DNA from: Peronospora farinosa
Taxonomy: Eukaryota > Oomycota > Peronosporomycetes > Peronosporales > Peronosporaceae
NCBI GenBank assembly: GCA_947646735.1
Contig: CANTFK010000836.1
Location: 124,001-188,000 of the forward strand
Length of the DNA stretch: 64,000 bases
Direction of reading: 5' to 3'
The notes under the pieces are model-generated. The model had not been told where the DNA came from, made no database searches, and saw only the letters and a list, made by a program, of their open reading frames with translations. The position numbers and the translations under genes were made by a program. Of the stretch, positions 19,218 to 29,875 are shown piece after piece. The first letter of the stretch is position 1, and the number at the start of each line of letters is the position of its first letter.

Positions 19218-20095
19218 TGTGGTGGAGTGGGATTCGCAAAATTGCTGATGCGACTCCAACTCTCCACTGGCGCCCGGACGACCGACTAACGGAGGGGGGT
19301 ACTCCGATTCCGTGTATAAAACCTTCCTCACCTTGTGTACCCGTCGGTTGGGCGGGTTGCTCTCTTCTCGGTGGACTTGAGTCGATGTTGATCCGAATTG
19401 GTGAGGGATAGGGGGTTTTGGTGATCTTGTGGAAATCTTCACAAGATCGACCGAGTACTTGGTGTGATATTTTCAATCGATCACGGTTGTCCAATAAGGC
19501 GAAACTTGAATCTTCTGACCACTTGAGCAGAACTTTCTGACCACTTGATCCGTCCTGCACTTGCTTCGCCTTGCCTTACTTGTTATTTCTACGTCCAATC
19601 GCAGCTGAGCTGTGTTGAGAGTTCTTGCAATCCCTGGCCAAACAATCCAGGGATATGACTTGCGTAGTGTGTAGGCTTTCTCGAGACGTCGGGTAGCCAA
19701 AGAATCCATCCCGGAAGAGAAGTCGACACGTGTATTAGAAGTAAAATTGAGCTCTGTTTAGTGGTAACGAATCAGATACCAAAACCTACGATTTTGTCTA
19801 ACTGTAGTCCAGGATCTATTACCACGTGTCGTCCTTTCAGAAAAATCAGATATCGATATGTGGTCCCCTCCAATATCGCTGCGATTTGGATCGCTACCTC
19901 GATAGGATCTAATACCAGTTTAGTATTGGATCACGGTACTTATCTAAGTACTCGGATCGCGGTACTAGTAGTGAATATCGGATCGCGGTACTAATAATTA
20001 GTATCGGATCGCGGTCCGCCGGATCACGACTTGTAACCTTCACCGTTCCTCGGATCATGTGAAATGTTCCATCTATATGATATGTCATGTCCACC
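19218..20095 (-). repeat. Lone LTR of the E/X family (E1), minus orientation; right edge approximate
   Basis: TGTGGTGGAGTGGGATTCGC at 19218 starts a stretch that matches, in the same orientation, the LTR at 37300-38250 and, inverted, the LTR at 23028-23939, to about 19880. Beyond that it holds its own version of the GGATCGCGGT repeats (about 19900-20020). I could not fix the right end. No matching internal region follows on the minus strand, so it is a solo or orphaned LTR. Confidence 0.75.
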
Positions 20096-20411
20096 TCATT
20101 AAATTCCTCCGTAGTGACGAAATTAACACCAGACCGTCTTTTACATACTTGAGCTTACCAATCCTCCTTCTTAACGATCGCGTTCACGCGGATCAACATC
20201 GAAAAATACCGGAGATCGCAATTGCGTATTTCGAGGCCGTAATTAATTTAACAAAGAGCTGCGAGCACCACCATTCACTGCAGTCCATTCCATTCGCAAC
20301 GTCTCGAAAACTCCTTCTGCTGGTTGCGATTCATCAATATTGACCATTTCGGACTTAACCGAAAATATGCGATCACACTTTGCAAAATTTATTCTTTAGC
20401 TTCGCCACACA

Positions 20412-20495
20412 CTATTACGAGATTTTGAACGTGGAGAAATTATCAAAAATCGTTTTGAAGTGATGCAGTCACATGAAGAAGGATCTGGTGGATAA
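20412..20495 (+). pseudogene. X pol C-terminus (chromodomain tail)
   Basis: The frame reads LLRDFERGEIIKNRFEVMQS then HEEGSGG and stop. Element F ends its chromodomain with LLRYFERKKKSHNRFEVMQS then HEN. The match shows that X was a plus-strand element whose pol ended here. The chromodomain core upstream is lost; a stop lies in frame just before. Confidence 0.7.
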
Positions 20496-20719
20496 CGAAG
20501 ATCGAGTGTTGGGAGTGGCACAATATGCAAGAAGGTTGCATAGGGTGGTGGAAAGGTAATTTGTATATAATAAGTATAGTGATCGAAGGTCTGCGAGACT
20601 GGATCGCGGCTGAAAAGGCCTGAGAAAAAGAGACAATTTTGGAGAAGATTAACGAAATGGAGAAACAAAATGAAATCGTATTGAACGATCAAGAAGTGTT
20701 ATCGGATCACGAATACAAT

Positions 20720-22740
20720 TTGGGAAGAGAATTACTGGATAAACGGGCGAGGGATGATCCGGGGTGATACGCGATTTAAGATCGATATTGGTTCCGCCAA
20801 GGCTCCGCTGAATCCAGTAACGACAGTGCAGTAATCAGGTTGGGGATGTTTTCTGTTTACAATCCAAAGGAGATACCACACTGGTACTTCGGAGGGCTGA
20901 GGGAAAGGGAGAAAAAAGTGTCCAACAAGATATCCAGATCACAGTGCCCCATGACCATTTCCCGAAGAATGAGTCGAAGCACCGTCTCCAAACAGGGTCT
21001 AGATCACGATCGACGCTGTTTATGCTCTTTGTAAAACTTCGCCAATTCTAATCGCTCTCTCGCTGTTCCTTCGATAGAAACAACGAATGAGACGATTCTC
21101 ATAGACCCTGCCGGTGCCGATCTTCAATTCAAAATAATATATTTATAACTTGTCAAACCACCCATTTATTGGAAAAGAAACCGGGGTGACTAACGTATCA
21201 AGATTTTTCTACGGTTGCTGATCATAAAGTGCCGCAGTTTGTGCCGCAGTGGCCAGCATGGGTAGTCAGGGAGCGGTAGGCAGCATGGAAAAAGGGTATC
21301 TTATGGGCTTGTAAAGATGCTTGTACAAAAGTTCCATTTCCAATTCAGCCACACAGGTTGAGCTAATTCGTCGGGCTGACCATGGCGCAACCTGAGCTGA
21401 CGATCGAAGAACTCGTTTGCGGTATCCAGGATTCCATTGATTTCGCGGCTTCTGAGTAGCTGGTAGATCGGCGTATTCGTGTTGCAAGAGCAAAATGTTA
21501 ATCTTCTTACGGAATTTTGGTTGAAATTGACAGCCCTTCGGAATCGCTAGAGGTTTCGCCAAAGAGATTTAGCTTTAAAATTTTAGTCGAGGTGGATGGC
21601 GCAGGCGAAGCTGGGAGTTACTCAGACGTAGAATTGGAAGTTTCGACATTGATCGGGGAACCAGGTGATACAAAGTGCTTAAAAATTCCAGTTGACGATC
21701 CACGACGCCTAGAGGAAGAATGCGATCCAGACAGAGCTACAAGTTTAGAATCTCCAGAATCGGAAGAATCTTTGTCGTCATCTGACTCGGAGAAGGGAGA
21801 CGCAGGAATTAATTTTTTACCTTTCCCTTTCGAAGGTATAAGAATTTTTTTCTTCCCTATCAATTTCGAAGGGGTGAGAACCTTTTTCCGTGTATTCGTT
21901 TGTGTTTTGGAGGCATACAAATCACGTCTACTGTATCCGAAACATCGCGCTGGCGCAGTGGAACTCGCCGATGGAGCGGATCGCGCTGGAGTATATTTCC
22001 GGATCGACGAAAATTTCCCTTGGATGGAGTCAGGTGGGGTCGAAGAAGAAGGGCCTACGGCTCGAGGACGCTTGGGTGAAATTCGGACGTTGATGGAGAC
22101 GAAGACCGTTTGCTTTTCCGGGATGCCGATCTATCTCGTGCAGTAGGGTTAGATTGGATGATTGAATGTGATCCAGATGCTAGCTGGGCTAAGTGGGATC
22201 TAAGCGCATCCCAATTGTGGACGGCAAGATCACGTTCCACTTCCGATCTGAATTTCCCCACGAAGCTGATCCAAGGAGGCATCTTTGCGAATACTCTCAT
22301 TGAGAATATCATCATTAGTGGCTTGGAGTTCATCCAACCGATTCTGGAGAGAAGCTAGCTGGAGTTGGAACTGATCCTTCAAGACTTGCTCAACCACAGC
22401 CATTTCTCGTCCGTGTCTCTCCTGAGCATGTTGGTTCGCCGTGTTTGCCTTGAGTAGAGCGGTTACAAACTTGCAATCTCTTGAGATTGATCCGCTTGTA
22501 GGCCCAATTCGTCTTCAAAATCTTGAGCTTTTTGAGCTGCAGCGTCGTAACGTTCCTGGAGCCGTTTATAGCGATCTAAGACGAACTTGGACTGAGGAGG
22601 TGCTAGTTCCTGGAAGGATCGCAATTCACATTCCAACCGATTATAGCGCACTTCTTGCTCTCGTAGAGCATCCTTCAAGGAATGATAATGTTCACAACGG
22701 CAGTTTGGGCGTCCAAACGATCGTATAATGCCGCAATGGA
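20720..22740 (-). pseudogene. Antisense ORF of element X, homologous to the F antisense ORF, frameshifted
   Basis: The minus-strand pieces read in order. A coiled coil comes first (DALREQEVRYNRLECELRSF, then in another frame QHAQERHGREMAVVEQVLKD and LQNRLDELQATNDDILNESI). Next are a basic Ser-rich stretch (SASRKSKRSSSPST), KKKILIPSKGKGKKLIPASP, and acidic SESDDDKDSSDSGDS. Then come NPGYRKRVLRSSAQVAPW (21380-21437), MGHCDLDILLDTFFS (about 20910-20953) and a degenerate NQYRS...YHPGS...ARL end near 20730-20800. Every block has a partner in the same order in F (39544-41522). At least three frameshifts are present, so it is a pseudogene here. The function is unknown. Confidence 0.6.
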
Positions 22741-23027
22741 TAACTCCAAGATACGGCGATTTATAACTGGCTAGAATTCTATACGAGTGGAAGGAAGCAA
22801 AATCCGTGATCGGAAAGAATGGCTCGTGGGAGGATCAACCATGCGAGAAAGTTCTGGTCCCGAAACGGCTAAAAGGCTTGCAAATATGACGGAATCGGAG
22901 CCATCCTGTCTGGCGGGGGAAGCGGCCGCAGACGAAGAAGAAGACATGGAGATGACCGAGTTGACAAATGTGGATACGATGCACAGTCATCCAACACTGT
23001 ATGCCGGCTAACGATGCAGGGGACAGT

Positions 23028-23939
23028 TGTGGAGGAGCGAGTAAACAAAATCTCGTAAAGTACAGATAATGCGATCAAGCTCGGAACCGCGATCCGACTC
23101 AGAACCGCGATCCGGAGAAGACCGCGATCCAGTTCAGATACGCGATCCAAAGTTGATCGCGATCCACTTCACAAGAACCACACTTTATGGAAAGATCGCT
23201 ATCCTGAAGTGATACGCGATTTAATTCAGATCGCGATCCAAGAATAAGGCAAGTTCGTGAGTGGATGGGGAAGGTGAGGGTATTTGGAGTGGACCACATA
23301 TCGATATCTGATTTTTCTGAAAGGACGACACGTGGTAATAGATCCTGGACTACAGATTGACAAAATCGTAGGTTTTGGTATCTGATTCGTTACCACTAAA
23401 CAGAGTTCAATTTTACTTCTAATACACGTGTCGACTTCTCTTCCGGGCTGGATTCTTTGGCTACCCGACGTCTCGAGAAAGCCTACACACTACGCAAGTC
23501 ATATCCCTGGATTGTTTGGCCAGGGATTGCAAGAACTCTCAACACATCTCAGCTGCGATTGGACGTAGAAATAACAAGTAAGGCAAGGCGAAGCAAGTGC
23601 AGGACGGATCAAGTGGTCAGAAAGTTCTGCTCAAGTGGTCAGAAGATTCAAGTTTCGCCTTATTGGACAACCGTGATCGATTGAAAAGATCACACCAAGT
23701 ACTCGGTCGATCTTGTGAAGATTTCCACAAGATCACCAAAACCCCCTATCCCTCACCCAATTCGGATCAACATCGACTCAAGTCCACCGAGAAGAGAGCA
23801 ACCCGCCCAACCGACGGGTACACAAGGTGAGGAAGGCTTTATACACGGAATCGGAGTACCCCCTCCGTTAGTCGGTCGTCCGGGCGCCAATGGAGAGTTG
23901 GAGTCGCATCAGCAAATTTGCGAATTCCACTACACCACA
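23028..23939 (+). repeat. 3' LTR of X (912 bp)
   Basis: It runs from TGTGGAGGAGCG to CACTACACCACA, the inverse of the LTRs at 19218 and 37300. The first 200 bases contain GATCGCG repeats. It is followed at once by gag of element B, without a primer site, so it is not the 5' LTR of B. Confidence 0.82.
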
Positions 23940-24881
23940 TTGCTGTCTCGTTTAGGAGACAAACTACATGCAACCATCGCCAAGTTTATACAACATGAGC
24001 TTGACGAAGTCGTAAAGAAACTCACCTTACTACAAGAGCAAGGTTGTCTGCAGGTTGACCTGTTGAGAGAAAAAGGCGCTCAGCAAGCTGACCTGCTGAT
24101 GTAGCAGGGTGCTCAACATTCGTAACTGTTGAGACAAGAGCAGGATAGTGCTGCTGCTGCCGGGTCGACGTATACACGTCGACCCGAGTCCTCGAAGATT
24201 GATGCATCCAAGTACAGGGCAGTCGAAAGTGACTCCTTGTTGAGATGGTTCGTCCAACTCGACGATGTCATTGAGGCTCGTACGATGAGATGAAGGTCAA
24301 GTTCGCCATGTCGAACTTGGAAGGACGTGCCAAAGCTTGGGCATTAGGGCTCACACAACACGACCCACACATTTTCTAGCGTATGATGTCTTCAAGGCGC
24401 GGTAGAGACACGCGTTTGAACCGCCTTGCGCCATATTCAGGGCTCGGGCTGAGCTCCTGGATCTGAGACAGGTTAAGCATGATATACACGCTTACGCCAA
24501 ATACGTAGGATACCTCGTTAGATGTTTCGTGCTTAACCCCATTGATAAATTCACGCAGGATACTGTGTTCATCAAGGGTCTGAAAAATGGTCCTGTCAAG
24601 ACCCACCTGTTCCGCTTTGAGCTAGAGTCGCTCGGTCAGGCGATATCTGCAGCGGAGAGAGCGAGCGACCTCACTCTCCAGGATCCAAGCGATTGAAAAA
24701 GTGCAATCGCTGTCAAAAGATGGGCCAATACGCTTATGAGTGTACTGCCCCACGCCCAGTGTCTCGTAACACTGGGAGCGACGATCGTCCTTCTGCCAAG
24801 AAGGGCCAGAGACGTGGGTCCCACGTTGCTGCAAAATCGCAACAACGTGGTGGACCATCAAAAAACGGTCGGGGTCAGTAG
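23940..24881 (+). pseudogene. B gag remnants
   Basis: The gag pieces are LLSRLGDKLHATIAKFIQHE followed by a helical LLQEQ-rich stretch, KIDASKYRAVESDSLLRWFV (a typical oomycete Gypsy capsid start), and a zinc-knuckle-like CNRCQKMGQYAYEC at 24702 in which the usual His is Gln. Stops and frameshifts separate them. Confidence 0.7.
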
Positions 24882-24883
24882 GG

Positions 24884-26783
24884 GTGGATCGCCCTACTGA
24901 TCCAGCAACGTCAAGAGAGTTCGCGGGACTCTTGAAGAGGGTTGCTCCCAACACACAGTCACCGTGTGCTGCCGCTCCTAGTGATGAGGTATCCCTCATC
25001 ACCTTGAAGATCAAAGTGACAACGAACACGTCACTTCGCGCCCTAGCTGATTGTGGGGCTTCGAACAACTTTGTTCGACGCCAATCGCTAGATGATCGTA
25101 GGCTCAAATATGTTGAGCGCTGAGACCCCTCCAACGAGGATGACGGTGCGCCTTGCAACTGGCGCATCCATAACAGTAAATAAACGTGTAGTGGGAATTC
25201 ACTACACGCTTGAAGGCAAAAAGTTCGATGATGATTTCATCGTACGTGATCTGGATGACATATTTGATGTCATCCTAGGATTACCTGGCTCAGAAGGTAC
25301 GAGCCATGGGTCAGCTGGAAGCATCGAAACGTAAAGATGCCTGCCGCTTGTTCCTCAGATGGCCATCTGATGAACGTCTTGGAGCGTTCACAAGCGTGTG
25401 AATGTACTACGAGTGAGTGTGATGGCCTCATTTGTGATTCGGTCGTTAGTGCGACTGCACAAGAACTCAGCGTGACAGACAGCCACATTGTGGAGAAAGG
25501 GGCCGGTGGCTGTGAACAAGCACAGGTAGCGCCGAAGGTCCACCTCTCGAATAAGTCGAGTGGACTGGGACATGAATGCTTGCCTAGAGGACAGCATTCA
25601 CCGAAGAGTAAACCGGTTGCCCAGAAGCGGCAACACGGTAATCCTAGATCAACTGGAAAGTTGATCGTAGAGGATCTCGCTGAGGTTGCGCCACCACAGC
25701 TAGATGAAGTCGATGGACAAGTTCCATCGAGCCTGCAAAAGGGAATAAGTCCCCAGGAAGTAACCGAGACGTTGAACGTCTTGGTTAATGACGGATCAAA
25801 CGTAGGCGCTTATACGCTTGATCTGATCGCGCCTCCGAAGTTAACTTCGGAGATAACTCAGTTGCCTACGCTAGAACCTAAAAGGTTCTTGCGTGATCTG
25901 CGTAGTGGCAAAGTCAAGCAGATTTGTGTGCTCGTCGCAGAAGACGAGTACATGACTGACATTCGGTCAGCAACAGTTTTTGACGAGAACGAACGGGTTT
26001 TCAGCAGCTCATCAATGGACGAAGGTGTCCTTGATTTAGAAAGACTCGGATTGAGAGATATACATCGCATATCCTGGGAGTCGTTAAAGTCAAATCATTT
26101 TTACAAGGATTTGATAGAATTCAAGGATGTGTTTCCTAAATCCGTTCCGTGCGAGTTACCTAAGAATAAAGGTACTCGACACGAGATCGACCTTGTTCCT
26201 GGCATAAAATATTGTGTCTTGAAGCAGTGACCACTGCCTCGAGAATAGGTCGAAGCGAGCGACAAGTTCTTTGCCGATCGCCTAGCTGCGAAACATATAA
26301 GCAAGTCAACTTCACCTCACAGCTCTCCGACCTTCTGTGTGCGCAAGGCCACAGGAGGGTGGCGGATAGTGCACGCGTTCAACAAGTTGAACGCTCAACG
26401 ATACCGGCACTAACGCCGATACCGAGAAAGGACGTAATCATAGATGGTATGTCTAAGAGTACCATCTTTTCGTCCATGGACCTGATGGATGGTTTCTATC
26501 AGATCCGAATGCGGACGCGGGACATCACGTATAAAGCAGTGAGCACTCCCAGCGGTAGGCTCTGAGAATGGTTGGTGATCCTACAAGGGCTTAGTAATGC
26601 ATGGGTCACCCTCAATAGATGTCTTTTACATCTATTGAGACCGGTGCGCTATTTCGCACCGGGTTACTTCAAAAATGTGCTCGTCCTTAGCCAGGCTATG
26701 TACGAAAAAAAAGACGTGGAATCTCACCGACTTACGTCCGTAAGGTTCTTACACTTATGTGCGAGCATAACATGTACGCCAAA
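24884..26783 (+). pseudogene. B protease and RT remnants
   Basis: The protease motif ALADCGASNNFVRRQ (DCGA in place of DSGA/DTGA) lies near 25050. A 297-codon frame (25337-26230) ends at RHEIDLVPGIKYCVLKQ, the beginning of RT. Then come PALTPIPRKDVIIDGMSKST, MDLMDGFYQIRMR, and a dead catalytic box GYFKNVLVLSQ (YFDD changed to YFKN) near 26670. The sequence is then cut by the LTR at 26784. Confidence 0.75.
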
Positions 26784-27130
26784 TGTAAGAATTGTAACGG
26801 CGCGAAAACGTAATGCCACTAGCTTACGTGCGCTTCAGAAAGACTCAAGCTTAAGTAACAGGTATTAAGTAAATCTAGCTCTTTTTTTATTTTTATCTCA
26901 ATTCGTACTAATTACGAAGATTTTAGTCGTAATAAATACGACAGTATTCCCGCCTTTCGGGAACCAAACATTTCAGGTTGATTTATTATTGGTCCATATT
27001 GGGGACTTTATGCCCAATAATAAACCAATAATAAATTACCACGCTGTGCCCGCTATTCGGGCCCAGCACCTGCCTACATATGTAATTGTTTATTTGTGTT
27101 AATACTATATGTGTAATGTAGCCCATTACA
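26784..27130 (-). repeat. 3' LTR of C
   Basis: It runs from TGTAAGAATT to CCCATTACA and is a diverged direct copy of 34180-34518. Conserved blocks include AAGTAAATCTAGCTC and CCCGCCTTTCGGGAACC. The internal side carries a coding-strand purine tract GAGAAGGGGGTGA. Confidence 0.82.
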
Positions 27131-27143
27131 TCACCCCCTTCTC

Positions 27144-28503
27144 ATGACAGCACTCACCAACCGTGAGTGCTCAACTGTCGAAAACCCTTCGCCCACAAAC
27201 GAAAAAGCAATGTCCGGAGACCCAAAACCCAATCCAGCAGCACCCCCAAGCACCATCAGAGGGAGCGCAACAACCAGCATCATGGCGCGGCAACTCATAC
27301 CTTGGTCACTCTACGACTTGTCCGGAGCTCACGCTCCGGATTACTGGACACGATGCGGGACTACTTCCGTCGATTTCGAAAACTGCGCGGGAAGGGTCTT
27401 GATGGAATCGAGTATGAAGCCCTGCAACGTTCTTGGTGTGCCTTCATTCAACGTTGAAATTGGATGCTCGAGAATGGTAGCAGATTCCAAATGTGATTTG
27501 CCAATCGAGAGGAACTTCGCGCCGATCACTTCATCGAAGCGCTGTTTGAAAAGATGTTTGAGAATGCTTGGAATGAGGACCGCCTCTGCTTCGTTCATGT
27601 CAATGAAGGATGTCAATCTTGTGACTCGACGCCACGCCCAACTCATGACGAATGGAGACGACACATCGCTGAGTGTACACTCAGTGATCGCGAACGAAGT
27701 TGGATTGCAAAGTCTGGGCGAAGTCTGAGAGAACGGAGAAGCGCAGTTATTCGTGGTGCGACTCGCTGGCAGCACCACTCGCGACAGCGGAGTCAATCTC
27801 CGCGGAATAATTAGCGCAGGGCAGCGACACGTTCGTCTGCCCGTCCTGTTGGGCGATTCTCGCCTCGTAATCGTGGTGAAATGTATTCACCACGACGTTC
27901 TCGATCACTTCATCGTTCTCGTTCTTGACGGCGTGGGTCACCTCACCGTTCTCGTTTATCACGAGAGCATTTGCGTTTGCGCTCGCATCGGAATAGCCCG
28001 ACTTCACGTCCTCGTATGACTGAACGATATCTGGAACGTCGCGAAGACGAGAGGAACGCAGTTATATCGTATCCTGCTCGGGTGGGAATCCAAGCCAACG
28101 TAATCGGTAACTGCGCGCGGATGGAATCGCGCGCTTCTCGTGAGCCGACTGTAACACTGCTCGAGGAAAGTCCTCGTGATCCCAATACGATCCACAATCC
28201 ATCGTACCTTTCCTTTCGCATCCACAAGCGGTGGTGGGCCCTCGCGACGGTGATGCTGGCGTCCTGGTTGCCCAGGACGACGTTCTTAAGACCGTAAACA
28301 AGGCTGCCGATGATCAGATGGAAGCTGAGGCTGCCCTTGAGCGTGCTGCACAGGCGGAGAAGACGGCGGATGTGATCCGGCAGTCGAATCGTGAACTGCT
28401 CGAACGGATGAGGGTTTTGGAGCTACAGTTCCTCGGTCCTGCAAAGACGGCGTCGCAACCTCGCCCAATGTCATCGGCGCGTCGAGCACGACGGGAAGGC
28501 TGA
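27144..28503 (+). pseudogene. Antisense ORF of element C (RS-rich and coiled coil), broken
   Basis: The plus-strand frames opposing pol are DTMRDYFRRFRKLRGKGLDG ... YEALQRSWCAFIQR; after an in-frame TGA, NWMLENGSRFQM, a second TGA, then REELRADHFIEALFEKMFEN through HDEWRRHIAECTLSDRERSW. A shifted frame is Arg/Ser-rich (SPRRSRSLHRSRS, HRSRLSREHLRLRSHRNSPT), and a helical end reads DDQMEAEAALERAAQAEKTA then NRELLERMRVLELQF, stopping at 28503. The last third lies antisense to the pol tail and chromodomain. I do not recognise the protein. Its general design (globular, RS-rich, coiled coil) resembles the family A antisense ORF, but I could not align the two convincingly. Confidence 0.45.
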
Positions 28504-28651
28504 TCGACATTTGGACCCCTGGAGCCGGCATCGGTGCCAAGCCGCGAAGCGTAGCCGGGAGATACTCCTTTAGCCGCCCGACGTAGAACGTCGGGTGGAG
28601 TCGTAATGACGAGGGGACATCGAGTGTATAAGCGTTGCCGATTGCCTTCAA
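28010..28651 (-). pseudogene. C integrase tail and chromodomain
   Basis: The tail reads LHPTFYVGRLKEYLPATLRG in the frame beginning 28651. A Ser/Pro-rich linker follows. The chromodomain is split by a frameshift: DAKGKVRWIVDRI at 28225 and YRLRWLGFPPEQDTI ending near 28062 in another frame. It is probably the chromatin-targeting end of integrase. Confidence 0.65.
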
Positions 28652-29174
28652 CCTTGAATGGACCGATGAAGTGTGGCGCGAGTTTACTCGCGCCTAGGTT
28701 AGTAACCGCTGAATCCCTTAGATCTTCTGTAGATAATTATTTACGATCACCTTTCTCAAACTTGATCATGTTCATTCTGCCATGTTTGTCAGCGTTCTAT
28801 TTCTGCCGGTCTACCGCAGACTGTAGTGCGTCACGTACAAATAGGGTAATGGCTTGGTGTTGGAGCATAAATTACGACACGGCCATGTCATCAATTGGTC
28901 GCGCCGACTCAATTGGCGCGTAGTTGGCAGTAGGCGAACGATTACTCGAAGACAGGTCAATCAATGTCTGTGCAGTCCATCGAGCTAAAGGGGACACCAC
29001 GTCACGTGGCGTCGAAGCACAGTTGATCGGGTCACTATATTCGTGCTCAAAATATCGTGAGCTGCACTCGATCCTTGTTTATCACCATTATACCCCCCCT
29101 AAAAGTGAAGACACTAGGTGTCGTGGGTCAACTCACGGCAAGAAGAGTAGGAACACGAGAGTGACGAGACGAAG

Positions 29175-29726
29175 TTACGATAAATGGACGTTATCCTGTT
29201 GACGCGTGTGCGGCGTTGTTGAGTGAGAGCTCAGCGAGTGGCAAAAATGCGCTACAACTTGTGATGACCTAGCGTAACTTCGAAGAACGTCTTCGAGGAC
29301 TCGGTTCACGCGCTCGGTTTGCCCATCCGTTTCCGGATGGGCCGTTGTCGATATCTGAATCTTCTTGTTGAGAAGCTCGACCATTGACGTCCAAAATGCG
29401 GACGTAAATCGCGGATCACGGTCCGAAACAATGTTTTCTGGAAGGCCATGATGACGGAGCACCGCGTCGATGAAGTGCGCCGCAGTCTCTGCCGCGGTGA
29501 TCTTAGCGTGAACAGGCACGAGATGGGTCATCTTGCTGAATCTGTCAACAAAAACCAGGATACCCGTTTGAGCTTGGCTATCGGGCGCAAGCCCGAAGAT
29601 GAAGTCCATCGAAACTGATCTCCAGGCCTCTGCTGCAATTGGCAACGATCGCAAGGGAGCCTGTGACGATGGAGATGGCTTCACACGCTGGCATATTCGC
29701 ACGTTCGGATCCAATTGCGTACCCAC
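29175..29726 (-). pseudogene. C integrase core
   Basis: A 183-codon frame carries the DDE core: SMDFIFGLAPDSQAQTGILV, VSDRDPRFTSAFWTSMVELL and HPETDGQTERVNRVLEDVL. All three acidic residues are present. An HHCC zinc region should lie just upstream, but only fragments are readable before 29726. Confidence 0.82.
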
Positions 29727-29875
29727 TTATACATGTGGGGCCAGAAGAAGTCTGAAGCCGCGAAAGTCTTTACGCGTCCTAAATGGCCGCCATCAGGGAC
29801 ATCGTGATACTCGTGGTTAATTCTAACCCATGTCGTTGGATATCACCGTACGAGAAGCATTAATTGATCGATGAT

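Larger units (their letters stand above)
20391..23939 (+). mobile_element. 3' end of an E-family Ty3/Gypsy element (X): pol tail, antisense ORF, 3' LTR
   Basis: In plus orientation this holds the last residues of a pol chromodomain tail, then an antisense ORF on the minus strand, a short purine run (GCAGGGGACAGT) and an LTR. This is the same 3' layout as element F, mirrored. Everything 5' of the pol tail is missing, and the left neighbour E1 is in the opposite orientation, so the piece was joined here by truncation or inversion. Confidence 0.7.
23940..26783 (+). mobile_element. Truncated plus-strand Ty3/Gypsy element (B): gag, protease, partial RT
   Basis: No LTR of its own is visible. The left side is cut by X and the right side by the left LTR of element C. 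Gag, protease and RT pieces follow in order but are riddled with stops. By sequence it is closest to element C in this window (RT phrases such as the S-TIF-S-MDL-MDGFYQIRMR block). Confidence 0.8.

Noticed and set aside
21517..22146. 209-codon plus-strand ORF in element X
   Set aside because: It is the reverse of the minus-strand antisense protein. The minus frames align block by block with the F antisense ORF, the plus frame does not.
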